This document shows, piece after piece, positions 35,252-43,886 of a DNA stretch of 64,000 nucleotides. The notes under the pieces were generated by a model. It saw only the letters and a list, made by a program, of their open reading frames with translations. It was not told the origin of the DNA and did not search any database. A program made the position numbers and the translations under genes. This DNA is from Okibacterium sp. HSC-33S16 (GTDB taxonomy: Bacteria; Actinomycetota; Actinomycetes; Actinomycetales; Microbacteriaceae), in contig NZ_JALJZZ010000001.1 of NCBI RefSeq assembly GCF_024171565.1, positions 744,001 to 808,000 on the forward strand. Direction: 5' to 3'. Position 1 is the first letter of the stretch. The number at the start of each line of letters is the position of its first letter.

Positions 35252-35926
35252 TCAGTCGACGTCGATGGTGTTGGCGTCGCCATCGCCCGGTCGATTCATG
35301 TGCCGCTCCTGGGTGCGTTTGAGCACCACCTTCACCGCGTAAGCGATTGCCAAGAATGCCGCAATGATGCCCACGAAGATGTAGCCCGCGTAGTGCAGCT
35401 GGTCAGCGAGCTGCCGGTAGGTGCCAGCGGCTGCCGACCCAACCGAAACATACGTCACCGACCAGAGCACACAGGCCGGGATCGTCCAGCTGATGAATCG
35501 CCGATAGGACATCGTGCTCATTCCCACCGTGAGCGGGATGAGCGAGTGCAGCACCGGCAGGAACCGCGAGATGAACACGGCGATCCCTCCTCGCCGGTCG
35601 AGATAGTTCTCGGCGCGAACCCACTGGCGCGCGCCGATCTTCGAACCAAGTCGACTGGCTCGAATGCGAGGACCAAAGTACCTGCCCAGGGCGAAACCGA
35701 TACTCTCGCCGACAAGCGACCCGATGACCACGGCCGCGACCAGTCCGACGAACTGCGCCGGGCCCTCAACCGCTGTGCTCGCCACAATGACGACAGTGTC
35801 GCCCGGCACAATCAGTCCGACGAGCACGCTCGTCTCCAGCAGGATGGCAACCCCGGCCAGCAGTGTTCGAAGAACAGGATCGACGCTTTGTACGACGTCA
35901 AGCAGCCAGCTCAGGATCTCGTTCAC
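35252..35926 (-). CDS. DedA family membrane protein
   Basis: A 224-residue membrane protein of the DedA/SNARE-associated family. Signatures seen are ETSVLVGLIVPGDTVVIVAS (about 31-50), GSLVGESIGFALGRYFG, and FISRFLPVLHSLIPLTVGMSTMSYRRF, with the conserved re-entrant arginine and proline. Members act as phospholipid or undecaprenyl-phosphate flippases or influence the proton motive force. It lies 19 nt after the M56 protease gene and 48 nt before App1, so it belongs to the same presumed operon. A basic tail (KRTQERHMNRP) ends the protein. Confidence 0.93.
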   Translation of the reverse strand: MNEILSWLLDVVQSVDPVLRTLLAGVAILLETSVLVGLIVPGDTVVIVASTAVEGPAQFVGLVAAVVIGSLVGESIGFALGRYFGPRIRASRLGSKIGARQWVRAENYLDRRGGIAVFISRFLPVLHSLIPLTVGMSTMSYRRFISWTIPACVLWSVTYVSVGSAAAGTYRQLADQLHYAGYIFVGIIAAFLAIAYAVKVVLKRTQERHMNRPGDGDANTIDVD

Positions 35927-35945
35927 GATGCGAAGCTTAGGGGCA

Positions 35946-36887
35946 TTAGATGAGCACTAACAGCACGGTGGGAATGACCAGGAGAGCCGTTGCTGCACCG
36001 AGAACGGTTCCGCGAGCGCTGGACGAGAGCGGATGCTGTTGGGTCAGCAGGCGTGCCACCCGGGGCCCAACAAGGCCTGGCTCGATCTCACCGCGGTTCG
36101 CCCAGCTCAGTTCCGGAGCGGTGGGGTCGGTTGCCGCGCCGGAGCCGACCAGGGCGATGGCCGTCGCCAGCGTTCGATCATCGGTCGCCCGTCGCGCCTG
36201 ATCGTCGGCGAGCATCTCCACGAGCAGCGCAACCGCGTTTTCCGCACGGTTCGCGATCGGGAACCACGGCAGGGCGCTGTGCCAGGACTTGAACGCAATA
36301 AGCACGAGATGATGCTGCTGGGCGAGGTGCGCGTTCTCGTGCGCGATCACCGCCCGAAGCTGGGACTCATCCAACAGCGCGACGAGGCCCTCGGACAGGA
36401 CGGTCACCGAGCTGGATGTCCCCGGGAGGCAGTAGGCAACGGGGGAGGGATGGTCGAGCACCCGGGTACGGGGACTGCCCTCGAGCGGAGCGCTCAGCAG
36501 GTTGACCAGTGAGAGGTGTCGGCTGCGTTGCTTCTCGCTCCGTACGAGCGTAAGGAGAAGGCTGAGCAGCAAGTGGCCGGTGAGAAGAACAGCCAGGCAC
36601 AGCGCAAACATCTGCGTGAAATTGGCACCGGGAGGCAATGTTCCGGCGAACAGATGTGAGGTGAACTCGAAGGCGCCGGCGATGAGATTGTTTCCGAACG
36701 GGATGAGTCCGTAGGTGACGAGGGACCCGATCATCGACAGTCCACCAGCCAGGGCGATGGACTGCCAGAGTACGAGTGCGGTTCCTGGCGCTCGGGATGG
36801 CCAGGCTGCGCGCGCGAGGACCAAGGGAACCGGCCAGGCGAGAGTCAGTGCAAGCAGGGCAAGCACGACGGAAGCGGCGAACATCAC
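35946..36887 (-). CDS. M56 family membrane metalloprotease (BlaR1/MecR1-like protease domain)
   Basis: A 313-residue membrane zinc protease. The active site is HENAH (183-187) with the third ligand Glu224 in VEMLADDQA (Glu-x3-Asp). Hydrophobic segments flank it: about 4-25, 37-60, 92-115 and 293-312. It has no C-terminal penicillin-binding sensor domain, unlike BlaR1, so it senses something else or responds through another protein. It sits 16 nt after the BlaI-type repressor gene; in this family the protease triggers removal of its partner repressor. Two ATG codons at 36887 and 36884 are equivalent starts. Confidence 0.92.
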   Translation of the reverse strand: MMFAASVVLALLALTLAWPVPLVLARAAWPSRAPGTALVLWQSIALAGGLSMIGSLVTYGLIPFGNNLIAGAFEFTSHLFAGTLPPGANFTQMFALCLAVLLTGHLLLSLLLTLVRSEKQRSRHLSLVNLLSAPLEGSPRTRVLDHPSPVAYCLPGTSSSVTVLSEGLVALLDESQLRAVIAHENAHLAQQHHLVLIAFKSWHSALPWFPIANRAENAVALLVEMLADDQARRATDDRTLATAIALVGSGAATDPTAPELSWANRGEIEPGLVGPRVARLLTQQHPLSSSARGTVLGAATALLVIPTVLLVLI

Positions 36888-36903
36888 CTTGCCGAGCTTA
36901 CTG

Positions 36904-37272
36904 TTACGAGTTGTGTGCGCCGCTCAGCAAGGTGCGCAGGGTTTCCGCCTCTTCCGGGCTGACCTGGCCGATGAAGCGCGCAAGTGCAGCTTCACGGTCG
37001 GGCGCGGTTCCCAGTACCTCGTGCATGAGGTCGGCCGTGTGTTCGGCGCGCGTGGTGACCGAGCGGTAAAGGTGAGGTCGGCTTGAGCGGTCGCGCTCGA
37101 CGAAGCCCTTGTTCTCGAGCCGGGAGAGCACGGTCAGCACCGTGGTGACGGCAACCTCTTTCGATCCACGACTCGAATCCAGGCGGTCACGAAGCTCATT
37201 TGCACTGAGGGTACCCTCTGTGCTCCAAAGCGCATCCATGACCGATCGTTCGAGCTCACCCAGTGTTGCCAT
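36904..37272 (-). CDS. BlaI/MecI/CopY family transcriptional repressor
   Basis: A 122-residue winged-helix repressor. The N-terminal domain reads LGELERSVMDALWSTEGTLS, then EVAVTTVLTVLSRLENKGFV, the recognition helix and following turn, and YRSVTTRAEHTADLM, which is the linker to the dimerisation helices. Family members bind TACA/TGTA-type dyads and are inactivated by an M56 protease, here encoded just downstream. Its divergent neighbour is cydA, and three copies of TTCTAC-N5-GTAGAA fill the space between them, so it probably represses itself and the cytochrome bd operon. Confidence 0.94.
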   Translation of the reverse strand: MATLGELERSVMDALWSTEGTLSANELRDRLDSSRGSKEVAVTTVLTVLSRLENKGFVERDRSSRPHLYRSVTTRAEHTADLMHEVLGTAPDREAALARFIGQVSPEEAETLRTLLSGAHNS

Positions 37273-37302
37273 GCGTTAAGGATACGGCCAGTTCCACGAA
37301 AG

Positions 37303-37319
37303 TTCTACGCTTGGTAGAA
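37303..37319. promoter_or_regulatory. BlaI-type operator candidate, box 1
   Basis: TTCTAC-GCTTG-GTAGAA: perfect 6-bp arms around a 5-nt spacer, 31 nt upstream of the blaI start. It is the copy nearest blaI and probably serves autorepression. Confidence 0.7.
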
Positions 37320-37324
37320 ATTAG

Positions 37325-37341
37325 TTCTACATCGTGTAGAA
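37325..37341. promoter_or_regulatory. BlaI-type operator candidate, box 2
   Basis: TTCTACA-TCG-TGTAGAA: 7-bp arms with the TACA/TGTA core typical of BlaI sites. It lies 22 nt, about two helical turns, centre to centre from box 1. TTCTAC here could also act as a -35 for TAGGCT (37349-37354) toward cydA. Confidence 0.72.
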
Positions 37342-37365
37342 GTTGGTCTAGGCTCGAAGCGAAAC

Positions 37366-37388
37366 GTTTTCTACGCGGCGTAGAAAAC
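37366..37388. promoter_or_regulatory. BlaI-type operator candidate, box 3
   Basis: GTTTTCTACG-CGG-CGTAGAAAAC is a perfect 23-bp dyad with 10-bp arms. Its core TTCTAC-N5-GTAGAA is the same as boxes 1 and 2. It lies just before the cydA ribosome-binding site GGAGGG (37394-37399), so a bound repressor would block the cyd operon. Confidence 0.75.
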
Positions 37389-37402
37389 TTTGTGGAGGGA
37401 AT

Positions 37403-38815
37403 GTGAACGACCTGCTCGACCCGCTGCTGCTTTCTCGTTGGCAGTTCGGACTCACGACGATTTACCACTTCCTGTTCGTGCCTCTCACGATTGGCATGGC
37501 GCTCACCGTTGCGATCTTCCAGACGGCGTGGGTGAAAACAGGTAAGGCGCACTACCTGCAGCTCGTTCACTTCTTCGGCAAGATTTTCCTCATTAACTTC
37601 GCAATGGGTGTCGTCACCGGGATCGTGCAGGAGTTCCAGTTCGGAATGAACTGGTCTGATTACTCGCGGTTCGTCGGTGACGTGTTTGGCGCCCCACTGG
37701 CGTTCGAGGGCCTGCTCGCCTTCTTTCTGGAGGCAACCTTCATCGGGCTGTGGATCTTCGGTTGGGACAAGCTGCCAGCGAAGCTCCACCTCGCGACCAT
37801 CTGGATCGTCGCAACCGCAAGCATCCTCTCGGCATATTTCATCATCGCGGCGAACGCGTTCATGCAAAATCCTGTGGCATTCACCATCAACGAGGAGAAG
37901 GGCAGGGCGGAGCTCACCAGTATTTGGGAACTGCTCACCAACCCCGTTGCACTCGCGGCCTTCCCCCACACGATTTTCGCCTGCTTCATGGTCTCGGCCG
38001 GACTCATCATCACGGTGGCCGCCTGGCATTTGTCACGGAACCAGCACCTCGACACGATGCGACCTGCGTTGAAGTTCGGTCTGTGGGCCATGCTCGTTTC
38101 CGGTGGCCTCACGACGATCGCCGGCGACCAGCTGAGCCTTGCGATGGTGGCGACTCAGCCCATGAAGATGGCTGCTGCTGAAGCCATGTACGAAACGTCC
38201 ACCGGTGCGGACGCGTCATTCTCGATCTTTACCCTCGGCACGCCAGACGGAGTGCACGAACTCTTCTCGATCCGGATTCCGTATCTCCTGTCTTTCTTGT
38301 CGACACACACGTTCAACGGAACGGTCGAGGGAATCAACAACCTCCAGGAGCAGTACCAGACGCTCTACGGCCCCGGAGACTACGCGCCGATCATCTGGGT
38401 CACCTACTGGTCATTCCGCTGGATGATCGGCATGGGGCTCGTTCACATCCTCGTCGCTGTCGTTGGCCTGTGGCTCACCCGCAAGGGCAAGCTGCCCACC
38501 AACACGTGGGTGTGGAAGGCCGCAATATGGTCGTTCCCGCTCTCGCTCGGCGCGATGATCGTCGGCTGGGTGTTCACCGAAATGGGGCGTCAGCCGTGGC
38601 TGGTCTTCGGTTTGCTTGAAACCGCCGATGGGGTCTCACCCGGCGTGACGGGCATCGAAGTGCTGATCTCGCTCGTCGTCTTCACTGTGCTGTACGGCTC
38701 ACTCGCTGTCGTCGAGTTTCGCCTCATCAAGAAGGCGGCCCAGACCGGCCCGGCGGAGCTCAGCGAACCCGACGAGGAAACCGGCAAGCCTCTCGTCCAC
38801 ACCACCGTCTACTAG
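37403..38815 (+). CDS. cydA: Cytochrome bd ubiquinol/menaquinol oxidase subunit I
   Basis: A 470-residue membrane subunit of the high-affinity terminal oxidase, with nine predicted helices. His22 (TTIYHFLFVPLTIG) is a heme b ligand, and the GRQPWLVFG motif and NFAMGVVTGIVQEFQFG segment are family hallmarks. The Q-loop is short (the form common in Gram-positives), consistent with menaquinol as donor. GTG at 37403 follows GGAGGG. It is the first gene of cydABDC, downstream of three BlaI-type dyads. The oxidase supports respiration at low oxygen and under stress such as nitric oxide or inhibition of the bc1-aa3 branch. Confidence 0.97.
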   Translation: MNDLLDPLLLSRWQFGLTTIYHFLFVPLTIGMALTVAIFQTAWVKTGKAHYLQLVHFFGKIFLINFAMGVVTGIVQEFQFGMNWSDYSRFVGDVFGAPLAFEGLLAFFLEATFIGLWIFGWDKLPAKLHLATIWIVATASILSAYFIIAANAFMQNPVAFTINEEKGRAELTSIWELLTNPVALAAFPHTIFACFMVSAGLIITVAAWHLSRNQHLDTMRPALKFGLWAMLVSGGLTTIAGDQLSLAMVATQPMKMAAAEAMYETSTGADASFSIFTLGTPDGVHELFSIRIPYLLSFLSTHTFNGTVEGINNLQEQYQTLYGPGDYAPIIWVTYWSFRWMIGMGLVHILVAVVGLWLTRKGKLPTNTWVWKAAIWSFPLSLGAMIVGWVFTEMGRQPWLVFGLLETADGVSPGVTGIEVLISLVVFTVLYGSLAVVEFRLIKKAAQTGPAELSEPDEETGKPLVHTTVY

Positions 38816-38824
38816 GAGGACACC

Positions 38825-39868
38825 ATGGATCTCACAGTTCTCTGGTTCGGCATCATTGCCTTCCTGTTCATCGGATACTTCGTTCTCGACGGCTTCGACT
38901 TCGGCGTCGGTATGGCCATGCCGTTCGTCTCCAAGGACGACACCGACCGCCGAGTGGTCATCAACACGATCGGCCCGGTCTGGGACCTCAACGAGACCTG
39001 GCTGATTGTCGCCGGAGCGTCGCTCTTCGCGGCGTTCCCCGAGTGGTACGCCACCCTGTTCAGCGGCTTCTACCTGCCGCTCCTGCTCATACTCGTTGCT
39101 CTCATTCTGCGTGGAGTGTCGTTTGAGTACCGGCACCAGCGCTCCGAACGCCAGTGGAAGCAGCGCTTCGACCGGATGATCGTTGTTGGTTCTGCCGTTC
39201 CAGCTTTGCTCTGGGGTGTCACATTCGCGAACATCGTTCGGGGTGTCCCGCTCAACGCAGCACACGACTACACCGGCACGTTTTTTGAGTTGCTGAACCC
39301 GTTCGCCCTGCTCGGCGGCCTGACCACGCTGCTGCTGTTCTTCACGCACGGCGCCCTGTTCCTCGTGCTGAAGACCGACGGCGAGATCCACGCCCGGGCA
39401 CGTACGGTGGCTTTCCGTGCCGGACTCATCACGGTCGTCGTTGCGGCCGTCTTCCTGGCCTGGACCGTTCTGGCCTACGGCACCCTTCCCGCATTCGCCC
39501 TCGCGGTCGGCGCGGCCGTGACCCTCATCGCCTCGGTGATGGCGAACCTGCGCCGCAAGGAAGGCGCCGCGTTCACCCTCATGGCCATCACGATCGGACT
39601 TGCGGTGCTCACGCTCTTCGCCGCGCTGTTCCCGGCCGTCATGCCCGCGAGCAACGACCCGACTCACAGTTTGACGATCGAGAACGCTTCGTCGAGTCCG
39701 TACACCCTGCAGGTGATGAGTTGGACGGCCCTGGTCGCCCTGCCGCTCATCCTCGCCTACCAGGCGTGGACGTACTGGATCTTCCGCAAGCGCGTCACCC
39801 GCTCGCACATCGAGAGCCAGGGCGCCGCTGACTCGGGCTCCGAGGCGACTGTCGAAGCGGCGCACTAA
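38825..39868 (+). CDS. cydB: Cytochrome bd oxidase subunit II
   Basis: A 347-residue membrane subunit that pairs with CydA. The N-terminus LWFGIIAFLFIGYFVLDGFDFG, followed by GPVWDLNETWLIVAGASLFAAFPEWY, is unmistakable for CydB. About eight hydrophobic helices are visible. It starts 9 nt after cydA with AGGAGGACACC before the ATG, and is 3 nt ahead of cydD, so all four genes form one unit. Confidence 0.97.
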   Translation: MDLTVLWFGIIAFLFIGYFVLDGFDFGVGMAMPFVSKDDTDRRVVINTIGPVWDLNETWLIVAGASLFAAFPEWYATLFSGFYLPLLLILVALILRGVSFEYRHQRSERQWKQRFDRMIVVGSAVPALLWGVTFANIVRGVPLNAAHDYTGTFFELLNPFALLGGLTTLLLFFTHGALFLVLKTDGEIHARARTVAFRAGLITVVVAAVFLAWTVLAYGTLPAFALAVGAAVTLIASVMANLRRKEGAAFTLMAITIGLAVLTLFAALFPAVMPASNDPTHSLTIENASSSPYTLQVMSWTALVALPLILAYQAWTYWIFRKRVTRSHIESQGAADSGSEATVEAAH

Positions 39869-39871
39869 CCT

Positions 39872-41527
39872 GTGAACGTGAGACCCCTCGACCCCCGACT
39901 CCTGCGTTACGCGGTCAGCGCCCGGTGGTTCCTGGCCACCGGCGCCGTCCTGGGAGTCGCCACCACCGCGAGTATCCTCGCCTTCGCGTGGCTGATCACG
40001 AAGTGCATCACCGGAGCGATCGAGGGGCAGAGCCTCGGCGACTTGCTCCCGTTCATCGGCATGCTGGCCGCCGTCGCGCTGCTGCGGGCTCTGCTCGTCT
40101 ACGCTCAAGACCTCGTCGCCGCTCGCGGCGCGGCCAGGGTCAAGAGCGAGCTCAGGCTGGGCGTCCTGGATGCTGTGCGCCGCCTGGGCCCAGCGTTCCT
40201 CGCCGAGAAGAACAGTGCCCGTGTTGCGACGTTGCTCGGACGAGGCATGGACGCTCTCGACGACTACTTCTCCAAGTACCTCCCGCAGCTGATTCTCACG
40301 GTTATCGTCACACCGATCGTCGTGCTCGTCGTGTTGCTGTCTGACTGGCTCTCCGCCGTCTTCATCCTTGTCACCCTTCCACTCATCCCGATCTTCATGA
40401 TCCTCATCGGCTGGGCCACGCAAGCCGTCCAGCGACGTCAGTGGACGGTGCTCGGCGACCTCTCGTCCGGCTTTGTCGACACACTCGGTGGCCTCGCAAC
40501 CCTCAAAATTTTTGGGCGTGAATCCCGACAGGTTAAGCGGATGCGATCAATCACCACCTTCTATCGCATCGAAACGATGCGCGTTCTGCGTGTGTCCTTT
40601 CTCTCCAGCTTCGCGCTCGAACTGGCCGCAAGCCTGTCAGTTGCACTCGTCGCCGTGTCGATCGGACTGCGACTGGTTGACGGTTCGCTCGGCCTGACCG
40701 TGGGACTCTTCGTCCTGCTGCTCGCGCCGGAGGCATTCCTGCCCCTGCGTCAGGTCGGCGCCAACTTCCACGCGGCAGCCGAGGGCGTCGCCGCTGCCGA
40801 GGACGCTTTCACCATCCTCGACGACGCGCGGTCACTTCCCGCCGTCGAGAGTCAGACAGCGACCGACGCGCGGGGTGTATCGGCCGGTGTGCTCTCGGTT
40901 GACCACGTCACGGTGGACTACGGAGCAGGAGCCGTTGCGGCGCCCGTCACCGCCGAATTCCGTCCGCATGAACTCACCGTCATCGCCGGGCCCAGCGGGA
41001 CCGGTAAGTCGAGCCTGCTTGCGGCGATCCTCGGATTCGCCCCGTTCTCCGGTTCCGTGCGATTCGCGAACCGCCCCGTCCCGTGTTCGGCCGACGAGCG
41101 AGGCTGGCTTGCCTGGACCGGGCAGCGCCCGTCTCTCAGCGTCGGGACGGTGTCAGAAAACGTCGCGCTCGGCTCGGACGCTGTCGACCACGGCCTCGTT
41201 CGTCGTGCCCTCGACCTCGCGGCAGCGCCCGAGATCGATCCCGACCTCGCGGTCGGCGTCGCCGGTGCAGGACTTTCGGGAGGCCAGGCGCAACGCGTCG
41301 CTCTCGCTCGCGCGATCTACCGAACCCTTGACCGCCGCTCGGCCGTTCTGCTGCTTGATGAACCGACGTCAGCTCTTGACCACGGCACCGAGGCCCGCCT
41401 TCTCGACGGACTGAGAATCGTTGCCGAATCCGGAGTCGCTGTCATCGTCGTAAGCCACCGGCAGGCCGTCATCAACCGGGCCGACGCCCTCGTCTCGCTC
41501 TCATCTCGAACGGTGGTGGCCGCATGA
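39872..41527 (+). CDS. cydD: Cytochrome bd assembly ABC exporter subunit CydD
   Basis: A 551-residue half-transporter: six-helix ABC membrane domain (about 1-310), then a nucleotide-binding domain with Walker A GPSGTGKSS (about 373), signature LSGGQAQR (about 468) and Walker B VLLLDEPTSALD. CydDC is required for bd oxidase assembly; it was described as a thiol exporter and more recently linked to heme handling. GTG at 39872, four codons of MNVR, then the hydrophobic start; a second GTG two codons on is also possible. It overlaps cydC by ATGA, matching the heterodimer. Confidence 0.95.
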   Translation: MNVRPLDPRLLRYAVSARWFLATGAVLGVATTASILAFAWLITKCITGAIEGQSLGDLLPFIGMLAAVALLRALLVYAQDLVAARGAARVKSELRLGVLDAVRRLGPAFLAEKNSARVATLLGRGMDALDDYFSKYLPQLILTVIVTPIVVLVVLLSDWLSAVFILVTLPLIPIFMILIGWATQAVQRRQWTVLGDLSSGFVDTLGGLATLKIFGRESRQVKRMRSITTFYRIETMRVLRVSFLSSFALELAASLSVALVAVSIGLRLVDGSLGLTVGLFVLLLAPEAFLPLRQVGANFHAAAEGVAAAEDAFTILDDARSLPAVESQTATDARGVSAGVLSVDHVTVDYGAGAVAAPVTAEFRPHELTVIAGPSGTGKSSLLAAILGFAPFSGSVRFANRPVPCSADERGWLAWTGQRPSLSVGTVSENVALGSDAVDHGLVRRALDLAAAPEIDPDLAVGVAGAGLSGGQAQRVALARAIYRTLDRRSAVLLLDEPTSALDHGTEARLLDGLRIVAESGVAVIVVSHRQAVINRADALVSLSSRTVVAA

Positions 41528-43230
41528 GCGCCGACCAGAGTGTCCGTCGCGACGTACGTTCGATCCTCCGCACCGCACTGCCCGTCACGCCGGGTGGAGC
41601 ACTCGGCGTGCTCTTCGGCATTTTCGCCGCTCTCTGCACCGTTGCCCTGCTCGCAACAAGCGCCTACCTCATCACCCGTGCCGCGGAACAACCGCCGATT
41701 CTCTACCTGTCCATGGCCGTCGTCGGCGTGCGCGCGTTTGCCCTCGGGCGTGCTTTCTTCCGGTACCTGGAGCGACTGGCCAGCCACGACGCCGCATTCC
41801 GGCAGTTGGAATCGGTGAGGGTCGATCTGCTCCGCCGGCTCATCCCGCTTGCCCCGGACGGTCTCGGACGGTCACGTCGCGGTTCGTTGCTCTCGTCCCT
41901 GGTCTCCGACGTTGACGAACTCCAGAACCTTCCGTTGCGTGTGGTGCAGCCTCTCATGACGTCCCTCGGTGTGGCCGCCATCGCCGTCTGGGTGGTCGCG
42001 CTCCTGTCACCGACCGCTGCTGTCGGTCTTGCCATTGCCCTCGTCGCAGCCTTCCTTGGTGGAACGGTTATCGCCGCCCGGCTGGCCGCGTCAGCGGAAC
42101 GGGCGATAGCACCGCGCCGGGCCGCGCTCCTCGATGCCGTCCTTGACTACCTGAGCAATCTCGATGTCCTGATCGCCTACGGCGCCGAGAAGGCCGGAAG
42201 ACGCCGGGTCGAAGCAGCGGACATTGCCCTCACCCGCGCGCTGACGGCTCGCTCTGCCGGCGTCGGAATCGCGGCTGGCGCCCTGTCGCTGTTCTCCGGG
42301 CTGGCGGTCGCCTGGTCGCTGGTCGCGGGCATTCCCGCGCTCGGAACCGGAGACGGCCACCTCACCGGCCCCGGTCTCGCCGTGATCGTCCTGATTCCGC
42401 TCGCCGTCTTCGAGATCGTGGCCAGCGTCCCGCTCGCGGCAAGCGCCTGGCGTCAGGTGCGCTCGAGTGCGGAGCGGATCGCCCGCGTTGCACCCGCCGA
42501 CGTTCCGCGCGAACTTCCCATCGGTGGCGGGACGGCGGCGATCCTGCCGGTCACCGCGGCGCCGGTTCTTCAGCTTTCCCAGGTGGCGGCGACATGGCCG
42601 GGGGCGAGTGAGCCGTCGCTCATCATCGAGAACCTCCGCGTCGACGCTGGCGAGCGGATTCTCATTGAGGGAATGAGCGGAGCGGGCAAAACGACCCTCG
42701 CCCACATTCTGGTGCGGTTCCTCGAGTTCGATGGCGAGTACCTGTTGGCCGGGCAGAACGTTCGCGATCTTCCTCTCGACCAGGTGCGCCGCGTCGTTGG
42801 GCTCTGCGAACAGGTGCCGTACCTGTTCGATGAAAGCATCCGACAGAACCTGCTGTTCGCGCGCGACACAGCGACAGACGTTGAGCTCACCGCCGTCCTC
42901 GACCGGGTCGGCCTCGGGGAATGGGTGAGAGAACGCGGCGGCCTCGACGCACGGGTGGGGGAGCGGGGCGCCCTCGTCTCGGGCGGGCAAGCCCAGCGCA
43001 TCGCCCTGGCCAGGGCACTGCTGCGGGATTTCCCGGTCATCGTGCTGGATGAGCCCACTGCCAACGTCGAGACCGACCTCGCCGGGCGGCTCATGGCCGA
43101 CCTGCTGGACGCGACGAGCGAGGATGGCCGCACCGTCCTGGTGATCTCGCATGCCGATATCGCTGACGCGCTGGTCGACCGTCGTATTCGCATCAGCGAT
43201 GGAGTACTCGAAAACTCGGCAGCGCTCTGA
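41524..43230 (+). CDS. cydC: Cytochrome bd assembly ABC exporter subunit CydC
   Basis: A 568-residue half-transporter and partner of CydD. The membrane domain (about 20-330) begins LGVLFGIFAALCTVALLATSAYLI; ARAFALGR-type CydC features include FALGRAFFRYLERLASHD. The nucleotide-binding domain has Walker A GMSGAGKTT (about 384), signature VSGGQAQRIALARALL and Walker B VIVLDEPTANVE. It is the last gene of cydABDC; 29 nt separate it from a TetR gene with its own possible promoter. Confidence 0.95.
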   Translation: MSADQSVRRDVRSILRTALPVTPGGALGVLFGIFAALCTVALLATSAYLITRAAEQPPILYLSMAVVGVRAFALGRAFFRYLERLASHDAAFRQLESVRVDLLRRLIPLAPDGLGRSRRGSLLSSLVSDVDELQNLPLRVVQPLMTSLGVAAIAVWVVALLSPTAAVGLAIALVAAFLGGTVIAARLAASAERAIAPRRAALLDAVLDYLSNLDVLIAYGAEKAGRRRVEAADIALTRALTARSAGVGIAAGALSLFSGLAVAWSLVAGIPALGTGDGHLTGPGLAVIVLIPLAVFEIVASVPLAASAWRQVRSSAERIARVAPADVPRELPIGGGTAAILPVTAAPVLQLSQVAATWPGASEPSLIIENLRVDAGERILIEGMSGAGKTTLAHILVRFLEFDGEYLLAGQNVRDLPLDQVRRVVGLCEQVPYLFDESIRQNLLFARDTATDVELTAVLDRVGLGEWVRERGGLDARVGERGALVSGGQAQRIALARALLRDFPVIVLDEPTANVETDLAGRLMADLLDATSEDGRTVLVISHADIADALVDRRIRISDGVLENSAAL

Positions 43231-43259
43231 ACGCCGAGGTGCGGTAGAAATGGAACACC

Positions 43260-43880
43260 ATGACTGACAACGACGCACAAACGGGCGGGCTGCGTGCCCG
43301 GAAGCGGGCAGCCACCCGAGCGGTCATCGAACAGACCGCGGTCCGTCTTGTGCGCGAACACGGCTACGACAATGTCACGGTCGAAATGGTCTGCGACGAG
43401 AGCATGGTGTCGCAGAGAACTTTCTTCAACTACTTCGGGTCGAAGGAAGGCGTCATCCTCGGCCCTGCCCCGTCGCTCGACGACCTTGATGGCGAGCGCT
43501 TCGTCAGGACACCCGGCGATGACATCGTTCATGACCTCGTGAGGATTATGGCATCCGCTCTTCTGGACGAGTCAGCAGATGCAGAACTCCTGCGGGCCAG
43601 ATTTTTGGTGATCACGACGACGCCTGAACTCCTCGGGCGCCAGATGGAGTGGATGAGCGCCCAGGAGGGTGAACTCATCGCACTCGTGCTGGAGCGGTTC
43701 AGCGCCGAGGGTCGAACCGATGAGGACCTGCCTGACGAGGCGGCCATGGTCGTGGCTCTCGCTTTCACGGTCTTGCGGTACACGTTGCAAAAACTGTTCG
43801 CCGAATCTCCGGCACGCTCAGCCGAGGACACCCTGTCCCACGCTTCCGCCCTGATTCGTCGGATCGCCGTCGGGCGCTAA
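43260..43880 (+). CDS. TetR family transcriptional regulator
   Basis: A 206-residue regulator with a TetR helix-turn-helix at about residues 15-62: TRAVIEQTAVRLVREHGYDNVTVE, then MVSQRTFFNYFGSKEGVILG. The C-terminal domain is of unknown ligand specificity, with TTTPELLGRQMEWM and helices rich in Leu and Ala. It follows cydC by 29 nt; TAGAAA at 43245-43250 is a weak -10, so it could have its own promoter or share the cyd transcript. Nothing indicates its targets. The neighbours on the other side, an F420-type reductase (convergent) and pabB, do not suggest a ligand either. Confidence 0.92.
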   Translation: MTDNDAQTGGLRARKRAATRAVIEQTAVRLVREHGYDNVTVEMVCDESMVSQRTFFNYFGSKEGVILGPAPSLDDLDGERFVRTPGDDIVHDLVRIMASALLDESADAELLRARFLVITTTPELLGRQMEWMSAQEGELIALVLERFSAEGRTDEDLPDEAAMVVALAFTVLRYTLQKLFAESPARSAEDTLSHASALIRRIAVGR

Positions 43881-43886
43881 GAGCGC

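Noticed and set aside
38699-40423. 574-residue open frame antisense to cydB-cydD
   Set aside because: Composition is that of high-GC shadow frames (Glu/Arg/Gly-rich, no motif), and the sense strand encodes certain cyd genes.
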